64,000 nucleotides of DNA from Nitrospirota bacterium (GTDB taxonomy: Bacteria > Nitrospirota > Leptospirillia > Leptospirillales > Leptospirillaceae), in assembly GCA_021810805.1 (NCBI GenBank), contig JAJZHW010000004.1, positions 1 through 64,000 on the forward strand, written 5' to 3'. The notes beneath the pieces are model-generated. The model searched no databases, was not told where the DNA came from, and saw nothing but the letters and a program-made list of their open reading frames with translations. Below, piece by piece: positions 56,589-64,000 of this stretch (positions are counted from its first letter, which is position 1; each line of letters opens with the position of its first letter). The position numbers and the translations under genes were made by a program.

Positions 56589-57188
56589 GTGCAACGGTCA
56601 CCCGAGGAGATTCGGAAAGAGCTGTCGACGCATATTTCGCGAATGATCTGTCAGTGTCGGGAGTCTTCCTGGCTCTGCCTCGAGCGCTCTCTCGAGATGG
56701 ATTGGGGGGGGGGAGGAGAGATGGAAGAGAAATTTTCAGATCTTGACCGGCTTTTTTCCGGCCTGCTTGACGATCTCTCCCGGGATGGCTCACGGCCCCA
56801 GCTGGCCCGGGTTGCCCGAAAGTCCGAATTTCTCGAAGACCGGTTTGAGGAGCTCGATAGTCTCTTGAGGAATCGACCGCGGAGAAAGCGGGCCGCCCTT
56901 CCTTGGGAAAAGTTTTTTCGAATGGGGGCCGGGGGCGGGGGGGAGAATCCCTCTTCGAGAAATGACCGGGACCTCCTCGGCAAGCATTGCCGGACAGTCG
57001 GCGTTCCAGAGACCGCCTCCATCGAGGAGATTCGCAGAAAGGTTCGCTCCCTGCTCAAGGAGAACCACCCGGACATGCGGGCGGGAGACCGGAGCGGAGA
57101 GGGGCGAATGCGCGACATTTTGGAGTCTTACAGCTTTCTTAAAAGATACTACGGGGTCATGCCCGAAACGCACAGCAGGGAGGATTGA
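56589..57188 (+). CDS. J-domain-like protein (HPD-containing C-terminus)
   Basis: VGVPETASIEEIRRKVRSLLKENHPDMRAG...ILESYSFLKRYYG; alternative start at 56721. Confidence 0.65.
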   Translation: MQRSPEEIRKELSTHISRMICQCRESSWLCLERSLEMDWGGGGEMEEKFSDLDRLFSGLLDDLSRDGSRPQLARVARKSEFLEDRFEELDSLLRNRPRRKRAALPWEKFFRMGAGGGGENPSSRNDRDLLGKHCRTVGVPETASIEEIRRKVRSLLKENHPDMRAGDRSGEGRMRDILESYSFLKRYYGVMPETHSRED

Positions 57189-57192
57189 ACTG

Positions 57193-57477
57193 ATGGAGCC
57201 GGTCGAGGTCAATGATCCGGAAAAAATTCAGGAAATTCTCAAGGGAATTGTCTTGACGGGGTCGGGATTTGTGACGACATGTCTGCTGGAGGATGTCTGG
57301 GATGCCGGTCTGACCTATCCCGACTACTTCAAGGCGGCAGGAGTCGACCCCACCGCCTCTCTCCATGGCCAGTCGCCTGCTTGGGAAACCTACCATCTTC
57401 GTCAGGGCAAAAAAGTGGTCAATGTTTATGGAATGGGCTCTCGGGGACGGCGGATTCATGTGACGGAGACTCCCTGA
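57193..57477 (+). CDS. Uncharacterised small protein
   Basis: MEPVEVNDPEKIQEILKGIVLTGSG...; co-directional between J-domain-like and DUF1841-like ORFs. Confidence 0.6.
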   Translation: MEPVEVNDPEKIQEILKGIVLTGSGFVTTCLLEDVWDAGLTYPDYFKAAGVDPTASLHGQSPAWETYHLRQGKKVVNVYGMGSRGRRIHVTETP

Positions 57478-57506
57478 TCCAGTGAGAATGCGAGGAGATA
57501 AGGTCG

Positions 57507-57911
57507 ATGCTATTTGATGAAGACATTCTCGAACACGTGCGCTTGGTGGCGCGAGAAGGCGACCGCTCGGGAGAGGATCGCGATCTCGTCGAAATCCTTT
57601 CGATGCATCCTGAGTTCGATGCTCTTTGGAACGATCCGGCGGTTGATCCCTCTCGGCCAATGGATGTCGGAGAGGTAAAGGTGAATCCGCTGGTTCACAT
57701 TGCCCTTCACCTTGTTGTGGCTCGGCAGATCCGTCAGGGTGTGCCTTCTCAGGCCAAAAAGGCTTACCTCCATTTGGTGGAGCGAGGAGAGGAGCCCCAT
57801 GAGGCCCTTCACCTGATGATGGGGTGCTACGGGCAGCTTTATTTTGAGTCGGTCCGAAAAAGCGATGCCTTCGATGAGTCCCGTTATGTTCAGGGTCTGG
57901 CGAGGCTCTAG
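57507..57911 (+). CDS. DUF1841-like protein
   Basis: NPLVHIALHLVVARQIRQG...HEALHLMMGCYGQLYF. Confidence 0.7.
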   Translation: MLFDEDILEHVRLVAREGDRSGEDRDLVEILSMHPEFDALWNDPAVDPSRPMDVGEVKVNPLVHIALHLVVARQIRQGVPSQAKKAYLHLVERGEEPHEALHLMMGCYGQLYFESVRKSDAFDESRYVQGLARL

Positions 57912-57974
57912 TCAGGGATTTTAGGAGAATTGGAGAGTTCTTTTTTGTTTTGGAAAGATCGGGCAACTCCGTCC

Positions 57975-58004
57975 TTGACTTGCACCATCAATGGAATCTA
58001 AAAT
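57975..58004 (+). promoter_or_regulatory. Sigma-70-like promoter upstream of candidate small RNA
   Basis: TTGACT-N18-TAAAAT. Confidence 0.6.
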
Positions 58005-58009
58005 TTACG

Positions 58010-58170
58010 GACCTCAACCTTTGGTCAAAATTTTACGGTGTGGCGCTTTCAAGGCCTTGCCGAAAAGATCGGGAGAGACTCCCTGCGTCTCTTCTGGGAA
58101 TTTTTCAATCCAGAGGTGGTGGCATCGAGCCCCCGGGCTCCTATTGTGGAGAGGGCATGACTTGAGGTGT
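58010..58170 (+). ncRNA. Candidate 6S-like structured small RNA
   Basis: Closing helix ACCTCAA/TTGAGGT plus CCTTT/AGAGG; apical hairpin GAAAA..AGAGAC-TCCCTGC-GTCTCT..TTTTC; 3'-side hairpin GAGCC-CCCG-GGCTC; 5' end falls a few nt after the -10 box. Confidence 0.45.
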
Positions 58171-58243
58171 TTTCCTCATTGACGGGTAAGGGGTTAATCC
58201 CTTCCCTGTCGTTAACTCTTCACTGTCTCGCGGCATAAGTGTT

Positions 58244-58390
58244 GAGGGTTCCAGTGGGTCCCGTCCACTCCCGGTCCTGAACCGGAACCCGGCAAAGAGG
58301 ATCAGAAAGAGGTATTTCGGTAAAGCTTTGACGTTGTCGACGATTTACCGACATATGGCCCGGAACTCCCGGCGAGAATCTTCGGGCCTT
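58244..58390 (+). promoter_or_regulatory. Candidate structured 5' leader of OFOR operon 2
   Basis: Three-way junction (GGGTT/AACCC, AGTGG/CCACT, CCGGT/ACCGG), hairpin TCGGTAAA/TTTACCGA and hairpin GGCCCG/CGGGCC in series. Confidence 0.45.
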
Positions 58391-58425
58391 CACGGTATGA
58401 CCGCAATTAATCGAGGAGTAGAGCC

Positions 58426-59646
58426 ATGGCGACGCAGACAGATTCCCGGGTTCCCCAGATTGGTCAGCGCAACAAAAAAAACCAGCTGATCACGGATCCC
58501 AATGAACTTTTTTTCCTCTCCCCCCGTACCCCAAACTTTCTGACCGGATCCGAAGTCATTCGGGAGGCTGTCAGACGCTCCAGTGTGGACTTTTCCGTGG
58601 CCTATCCCATCACGCCCCAGTCGGAGGCCTCGTCCCTCGTCGGTGAACTCTATGCCGAGGGTTATGTGGGCGACTACATGCGCGGTGAATCTGAGTTTGC
58701 AGTGATGGGAGAGTGTGCGGGAGCCGCCTTTGCGGGAGCCCGTGTCTTCACCACAACGGCGGGACCCGGAACGTTGCGTGCCTTTGAAAACTTCCCCATG
58801 TGGGCCGGAAGCCGCCTTCCCATCCAGGTCGTCTTCACGGTGCGAGGAATCAACTCCCCCCTGACCATTCAGCCGGATACCCTGGAAATCGCCTTCATGC
58901 TGGAGACGGGAATGCTCCTGTGGCATGCGGAATCGGCCCAGGATCTCTTTGACTTCATGCTCAAAGGCTACTACGTCGCCGAACAGCCGGAAGTCCACCT
59001 TCCCATCGGGGTGATCTGTGACGGCTTCTTTGTGACCCATACGAAAGATATGGTCATGATGACTCCCGAGGACAGAACCCTTCCCCATTACGATCCCTAT
59101 CGCAGTCCGGTCGTCTGCATGGACATGGAAGTTCCCCCTGTCCGGATGATGCGGGATCCCTTCGTGATGAAGTCAAATTACATCAGCTACATGACCCATG
59201 CCAGCTGGCAGCTTGAAATTCGGGCGGCCATTGAGCGCTCTCGGAAACACACCATTCCGCTTCTCGATGGTCTGATCGAGGTGGAAAACTCCGATGCGGA
59301 AATCATGCTGATTGCTTCGGGGACGGCAGTCTCCCAGGCCCGCGAGGCCATTCGCCTCTTCCGGGATAAAGGTGTCCGGGTGGGATTGGTCAAGATCAAA
59401 ACCCTTCGCCCCTTCCCCACGGAAGAGATCCGCAAGGCGACAGAGCATGCGAAGCATATCTTTGTTCCCGAATTCAACGTGGCGGGATGGCTCGCCCGGG
59501 AAATCAAGTCCACGATCGACCGCAACCACCGTGTGGTGGCAGGTCCCCACGTGGCCGGGGGGATGACCATGCCTCCGGAAATTATCGTCGAGGAAATCGA
59601 AAAACATATGGCTCATCGCCGGAATAAGGAGCTCGTCCATGGCTAA
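58426..59646 (+). CDS. 2-oxoacid:ferredoxin oxidoreductase, alpha subunit, copy 2
   Basis: FLTGSEVIREAVRRSSVDFSVAYPITPQSEASSLVGELYAEGYVGDYMRGESEFAVMGECAGAAFAGARVFTTTAGPG. Confidence 0.93.
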   Translation: MATQTDSRVPQIGQRNKKNQLITDPNELFFLSPRTPNFLTGSEVIREAVRRSSVDFSVAYPITPQSEASSLVGELYAEGYVGDYMRGESEFAVMGECAGAAFAGARVFTTTAGPGTLRAFENFPMWAGSRLPIQVVFTVRGINSPLTIQPDTLEIAFMLETGMLLWHAESAQDLFDFMLKGYYVAEQPEVHLPIGVICDGFFVTHTKDMVMMTPEDRTLPHYDPYRSPVVCMDMEVPPVRMMRDPFVMKSNYISYMTHASWQLEIRAAIERSRKHTIPLLDGLIEVENSDAEIMLIASGTAVSQAREAIRLFRDKGVRVGLVKIKTLRPFPTEEIRKATEHAKHIFVPEFNVAGWLAREIKSTIDRNHRVVAGPHVAGGMTMPPEIIVEEIEKHMAHRRNKELVHG

Positions 59647-60523
59647 CCGCATTCAGATCAACAAAGAATTTGTCGACATCATGCCGCAAGACTATCTTGA
59701 TCTTGTGGAGAGTGGAACCTTTGAAAGCCCCAATAGAGGCTGGAAGGACTTTGGAACGGCGACCGAACTGATTGCCGAGCATTCGCTTTGTGCCGGATGT
59801 CCCGAGTCGATTGCTTTCCGCCACATCATGGCCTCCATCCCGAACCCTGAAGATACGGTCATGGTAGGGTCGACGGGCTGTACAAGCTTGGTCTTTCCGA
59901 TGATTGCCGTGCACAATATTCACTCCCTCTTCGGAAATCAGAATGCGATTGCCACCGGACTCAAGCGGGCCCTCGCCGTTCGTTTTCCTGACAGGATCAA
60001 GGATGTCATTGTCCTGGCCGGTGACGGAGCGACCGTCGATATCGGTCTCGATATGACCCTCCAGTCCTGGTTCCGGAAGGAACGCTTCACCACCATCTGT
60101 TTCGACAATGAACTCTATGCCAACACGGGGGGACAGGAATCCGGTCTGATGCAGAAGGGATTCCTTGCAAAGATGGCTCCCGTCGGAAAGCGCTTCGACA
60201 AGGTCCGTCTCCCGGAAATTGCTCGGGAGTCCGGGTGCGACTATGTGGCCATTATGACCGCCAGCAAGCCGAGCCTCGTGGAGAAGGTCATCAAGCAGGC
60301 CGTTCTCATTGCCCGGGAGGTCGGACCGACCTACATTCAGATCTATACCCCCTGCATCCTTGAAATCGGAAAGCAGAGCATGGAAGGTCTCCAGGAAATG
60401 AGAACCTCAGAGGCTCCGGGTGAACGGTTCAAGTTCCGGGAGTTCATTTCTCCGGAGGCCCAGTCCTTCCTCGATGGCCTGGCCGAGAAAAAGAAGGCCG
60501 AAAAGATCGCTGCCACAACCTAA
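59639..60523 (+). CDS. 2-oxoacid:ferredoxin oxidoreductase, beta (TPP) subunit, copy 2
   Basis: HSLCAGCPESIAFR, AGDGATVDIGLDMTLQSWFRKERFTTICFDNELYANTGGQESG. Confidence 0.93.
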   Translation: MANRIQINKEFVDIMPQDYLDLVESGTFESPNRGWKDFGTATELIAEHSLCAGCPESIAFRHIMASIPNPEDTVMVGSTGCTSLVFPMIAVHNIHSLFGNQNAIATGLKRALAVRFPDRIKDVIVLAGDGATVDIGLDMTLQSWFRKERFTTICFDNELYANTGGQESGLMQKGFLAKMAPVGKRFDKVRLPEIARESGCDYVAIMTASKPSLVEKVIKQAVLIAREVGPTYIQIYTPCILEIGKQSMEGLQEMRTSEAPGERFKFREFISPEAQSFLDGLAEKKKAEKIAATT

Positions 60524-60538
60524 CCCCCGGGAGATCCA

Positions 60539-61228
60539 ATGAAAAAGCGCATCAATATCCGCATGTCGGGCTTGGGTGGACAAGGGGTCGTGACCTCTGC
60601 CCATCTGATGGCGATGGCCGCGGCTCACGAAGGAAAGTTTGCCATTTCGAACCCCTTTTTCGGGGCAGAAAAGCGCATGGCTCCGGCCGAGTCCTATGTT
60701 CGAATCGGCGAGGAGAAAATTTTCGACCGTGGCGAGCTGGTCTTTCCCCATGTGGTGATGGTCTATCACCCACAGGTCATTACCATGGGTAAGAGCTACA
60801 CGATGCCTTTCTATTCGGGAATCAAGGACGGTGGACTCATTATCATCAATGATGACATCGAGCTCCTCACCGATGAAGAGAAAAGTGACCTCGCCAAGAA
60901 AAAGATCACCGTCTATTACGTCCCGGCGACAAAGATTGCCTTGGAACTCGCTGGCACCGAGCTGGCCACCAATATGGGAATGTTGGGGGCTCTGGCTGGC
61001 CTCACCCATGCGGTGACAATGGATGGGCTTGATAAGGCGCTTCAGGATCGTTTTGGAAAGAAATACGTCGCATCGGGAGGAACGGCCACCCTCGACGAGG
61101 CGATCAAGAAGAAGTTTGCCAAAAAAGAAATGCTTCTCCAAAAGAACCTTGAGACCATCCGCAGGACGTTCGATGAGGCAGAAGCCTTTGCCAAAAAGAA
61201 CCCCGCCTTTGCGGTCAACGTCAGCTAA
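60539..61228 (+). CDS. 2-oxoacid:ferredoxin oxidoreductase, gamma subunit, copy 2
   Basis: IRMSGLGGQGVVTSAHLMAMAAAHEGKFAISNPFFGAEKRMAPAESYVRIG. Confidence 0.92.
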   Translation: MKKRINIRMSGLGGQGVVTSAHLMAMAAAHEGKFAISNPFFGAEKRMAPAESYVRIGEEKIFDRGELVFPHVVMVYHPQVITMGKSYTMPFYSGIKDGGLIIINDDIELLTDEEKSDLAKKKITVYYVPATKIALELAGTELATNMGMLGALAGLTHAVTMDGLDKALQDRFGKKYVASGGTATLDEAIKKKFAKKEMLLQKNLETIRRTFDEAEAFAKKNPAFAVNVS

Positions 61229-61252
61229 CCAGAAGAATCAGGAAGGGTATCG

Positions 61253-61465
61253 ATGTATAATGTGGCAGAGGTAAATGCCGAAGCCTGCGTCGCTCAGAAG
61301 GGATGCCGGCTGTGTATTATGTATTGCCCCGAGGCCAACTGCATCCAGCTCGACTCCCAGAAGATGAAGGCAGTTATTGTGGAGTCCCGATGTAAAGGAT
61401 GTGAACTCTGCGTGGTTGTGTGCGATGCGGCAAAGCACAACGCCATTAAGATGGTGGCCCGTTAG
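61253..61465 (+). CDS. 2-oxoacid:ferredoxin oxidoreductase, delta (2x[4Fe-4S] ferredoxin) subunit, copy 2
   Basis: CRLCIMYCPEANC and CKGCELCVVVC. Confidence 0.87.
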   Translation: MYNVAEVNAEACVAQKGCRLCIMYCPEANCIQLDSQKMKAVIVESRCKGCELCVVVCDAAKHNAIKMVAR

Positions 61466-61513
61466 TCTCTGAAACTTGACAGACCTGTCGCTGACGGCTG
61501 TTGAAAAATAAAG

Positions 61514-61542
61514 AACGGGAGGATTTTGTCCTCCCGTTTTTT
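61514..61542 (+). terminator. Rho-independent terminator of OFOR operon 2
   Basis: AACGGGAGGA-TTTTG-TCCTCCCGTT then T-run. Confidence 0.87.
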
Positions 61543-61575
61543 CCCTCCTCTCCCTCCTACACCAGAGACAAAGAC

Positions 61576-61875
61576 ATGACATTCGGCAGAGAATCTTCGG
61601 ATGACTATTCCCCCTCGGATTTGGCCCTCTCGGAGTCATTTTTACGGGTGGAGGCTGCCATAAAAGAGTTTCATGCCCTTCTCGACGGTGCCAACAGTTT
61701 TGCCGGCTCCCCCCATCTCTCTGCTGAAGACAGAAAGAATCGTCTGGTGGCCTCTCAGGCGTTACGCGACAGTGCGACGATCTATCTGGACTGGGGGTGG
61801 CATTACCTCGGACGTCTCTACGACCTTCCCAACCCCCATGCTGCTGAGGATTTTGACGAGGAAGATCTCGTCTAG
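61576..61875 (+). CDS. Small acidic protein of unknown function downstream of OFOR operon 2
   Basis: ORF beginning MTFGRESSDDYS (99 aa) ending in an acidic AAEDFDEEDLV tail. Confidence 0.55.
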   Translation: MTFGRESSDDYSPSDLALSESFLRVEAAIKEFHALLDGANSFAGSPHLSAEDRKNRLVASQALRDSATIYLDWGWHYLGRLYDLPNPHAAEDFDEEDLV

Positions 61876-61957
61876 GATCTTCTCTGCCTTTGTGAGACAA
61901 CCCCGCCCTGTTCTCTCCGGATAAGATCTTTTCTGTTCTTCTGCCAAAGTTCGAATA

Positions 61958-62740
61958 TCAGAAAAAGCCTTTCAGTATCTCCACCATTGGATTGACGTCG
62001 GATTTTCCCTTCGATGAGAGAGGAAGAGTCACGAGATAGGTTTCCCGCGTCTTTTTGGGATCATCCTGTGTCACGGTGAGCTGAAGGGAGAGGGAGGCCC
62101 TGTCGACCAGGGCTTCGTTGAAAGGAATGTTGAAATACAGTAAGCCTCCGACCTTGCCGCCAGGGAGGATGGAGGCCTTGTCCGGAAAGGCCTTGTAGGC
62201 AAGGTCCCGGCCAAAGGGAGACGAGGCGGGGGAGGGTTGGGAAAAAGGGGTCGGCAGGACCCAGATCATTGACCCCAGACCCAGTGTCACGATGGTGAAG
62301 AGAATCAGTCCGGTGTAGTAAAGGGATTTCTTGATGTTCTGGTAAGGGACATTGGCCTGCCAGGCAATGTCAAAGGCTTCCGACGGTGAAATGTTTCGAT
62401 AGGATTTGCCGACATAGTTGAGAAAAAGAGAGGTGGGCTCGACGTGAACGGATTGGCCCGGATGTGAGGAGGCGACCACAAGAAGGATCGGAAGAACATG
62501 TTCCCTCCAGAGACCATGGGATCCGAACAGATTATGGGTGTCCTGAGCCAGGTGGTAGGAGCGGATTCCTAAGGTAATTCCGGTATGGGGAAGGATCCGG
62601 ACGACGGGCAGAGTCTGCGGGTCGGGGTGGGAGAGCGGGCGGAAGTGGTAGAACGAGGAGCAAGAGGCCACAAGGAAGGTGAGAAGGGTCAGGAGGGACA
62701 TCCCCCTGAAAAGGCGGACCTGCCGCCGGAAATCAGTCAT
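61958..62740 (-). CDS. Putative lipoprotein/membrane protein
   Basis: MSLLTLLTFLVASCSS lipobox near N-terminus and internal TM segment; start at internal ATG. Confidence 0.6.
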   Translation of the reverse strand: MTDFRRQVRLFRGMSLLTLLTFLVASCSSFYHFRPLSHPDPQTLPVVRILPHTGITLGIRSYHLAQDTHNLFGSHGLWREHVLPILLVVASSHPGQSVHVEPTSLFLNYVGKSYRNISPSEAFDIAWQANVPYQNIKKSLYYTGLILFTIVTLGLGSMIWVLPTPFSQPSPASSPFGRDLAYKAFPDKASILPGGKVGGLLYFNIPFNEALVDRASLSLQLTVTQDDPKKTRETYLVTLPLSSKGKSDVNPMVEILKGFF

Positions 62741-63266
62741 GCTGTCGATTCTCCGCTTCGTTGGCAAAGGATATCTTGACGAGAATGCTGTAGGCGTAGA
62801 CCAAAAGTAGAACGATGACGACATAGAGAATAAGTTGAAGAGAGTGATAGGAGAACATCCCGAAGCGTTCGCTCTCCTTGTACGAGGACTGGGCTTCCAC
62901 CAGAAGAATGCGGCGGATCGTGGAGATGATGCCGATCAGGATAAAGGAAGCGATAGGAAACCGCCGTCGACCCAAATAGCTCAGCATGATCCAGAGAAGC
63001 TCCAGGATGATCACCACAAAGAGCATGTCGTTGATGAGCTGCAGAACGGAATCAGTCGTCAGCGTGGTCAGGTTGAGGGCCGAGTGGACCAGGACGATAA
63101 CGGCTCCGGACATGAGAAAGATGGCTACGATCAGATGGATGAAGTCGTCGATCCGGAGAAGAACCTTCCGAAGCTTTTGGACAAATTCCAGATGTATGTC
63201 CTGGCGAGAGGTTGGGGTGTGTGGCGGGGAAGAGGTCTTGGAGGACGGGGAGGGAAGATCGGTCAT
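62733..63266 (-). CDS. PsiE-like (phosphate-starvation-inducible E family) membrane protein
   Basis: DMLFVVIILELLWIMLSYLGRRRFPIASFILIGIISTIRRILL. Confidence 0.75.
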   Translation of the reverse strand: MTDLPSPSSKTSSPPHTPTSRQDIHLEFVQKLRKVLLRIDDFIHLIVAIFLMSGAVIVLVHSALNLTTLTTDSVLQLINDMLFVVIILELLWIMLSYLGRRRFPIASFILIGIISTIRRILLVEAQSSYKESERFGMFSYHSLQLILYVVIVLLLVYAYSILVKISFANEAENRQHD

Positions 63267-64000
63267 GGATGATCCTTTCTGGGGGAGGAGCTCTCCGGGG
63301 AGGGGGCCATGATGTTTTTTCGAAGCTCAGAGAGGGCCCCGGAAATGCGTGTGAGGGAGACCTCACGACCGAGAAGGATCAGAACGTCGAAAATCCCGGG
63401 GCTGACGGTCTTGCCGGTCAGCGCCACCCGAACGGGCTGGGCGAGATCGCCAAGCTTCCGGTTTTGGGCCTCTCCGATCTGAGTAAAGACGTTCTTCAAT
63501 GTCTCGGCGTTCCATTCCTGAAGAGAGCCCAGGGCGGTCAAAAGAGAGTCGAGGATGGGAATGCTATCCGTCCTAAGTGCCTTCTCCCGGGCTGCCGGGT
63601 CAATGGTCAAGGCGCGGTCGAGAAATGGGTGGGAGCTTTCGGCAAGCTCTGCGAGGGTGCGTGCACGTCCTTTGAGAAGTCCCATGACATGGGCCCGATA
63701 GTCAGGATCCGAACTTCCGGGGAGGGGCTCCTCGATCGGGGCGAGAAGCTCTGTGGCCAGAGGGGCAAGGGCTGCGTCGGGAGAGTTCTTGATATAGTGG
63801 GCATTGAGCCAGAGAAGCTTTTCCGGGTTGAAGACACTGGGGGAGGAGCCCACATGGTCGAGATCAAAAAGGGCGATCAGCTCTTCCCGGGAAAAAATTT
63901 CCTGATCCTTGTGGGACCATCCGAGGCGAACAAGATAGTTGGCCAGGGCATGGGGGAGATACCCCATGTCGCGGTAGGCCATGACCGAGGTCGCCCCGTG
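63263..64000 (-). CDS. gltX: Glutamyl-tRNA synthetase, C-terminal part (truncated by window end)
   Basis: MAYRDMGYLPHALANYLVRLGWSHKDQEIFSREELIALFDL; frame stays open to the window edge. Confidence 0.9.
   Translation of the reverse strand, partial: HGATSVMAYRDMGYLPHALANYLVRLGWSHKDQEIFSREELIALFDLDHVGSSPSVFNPEKLLWLNAHYIKNSPDAALAPLATELLAPIEEPLPGSSDPDYRAHVMGLLKGRARTLAELAESSHPFLDRALTIDPAAREKALRTDSIPILDSLLTALGSLQEWNAETLKNVFTQIGEAQNRKLGDLAQPVRVALTGKTVSPGIFDVLILLGREVSLTRISGALSELRKNIMAPSPESSSPRKDHP

Noticed and set aside
59549-59554. CACGTG core in OFOR alpha copy 2 as a second parS
   Set aside because: Only the six-base core matches; the flanks do not fit the parS consensus.
1-64000. CRISPR arrays, insertion sequences, prophage or toxin-antitoxin modules
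   Set aside because: No regularly spaced repeats, transposase-like or phage-like translated ORFs recognised in any frame.

Overview
The window looks like chromosomal DNA from a chemolithoautotrophic, Leptospirillum/Nitrospirota-like bacterium. This taxonomic guess is inferred from gene content only: two 2-oxoacid:ferredoxin oxidoreductase (OFOR) operons, an archaeal-type PEP carboxylase and a hydrogenase-4-like complex. I see no prophage, IS element, CRISPR array or rRNA operon. Left part: tRNA-Val, then the near-origin block mnmA-bactofilin-parB-parA-parS-rsmG-mnmG-mnmE-yidC-yidD-rnpA-rpmH-rplI (rpmH is absent from the supplied ORF track). Next come an anaerobic-type cobalamin run (cbiD-E-T-G-H-cobO), def, pyrF, prmA, OFOR operon 1 (minus strand), and a seven-gene hydrogenase-4/complex-I-like operon whose large subunit has lost the [NiFe] cysteines. 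The right half holds an M50 protease, inositol monophosphatase, archaeal-type PEPC, lpxC, rnc, mutM, yeiH-like, amgK/murU/anmK muropeptide-recycling genes, engB, three parvulins, mfd, hldE-C/gmhA, hemL, yceI, OFOR operon 2 (plus strand) and gltX (cut by the window edge). The signals I rate most worth checking are: (1) the Ehr-type complex lacking the NiFe site next to an OFOR operon; (2) a sigma-54-type promoter before lpxC preceded by an exactly duplicated three-part element; (3) a 6S-like small RNA candidate with its own promoter, and a strongly structured leader, upstream of OFOR operon 2; (4) the perfect parS palindrome before parA. Everything was read by eye; no homology search or folding program was run.
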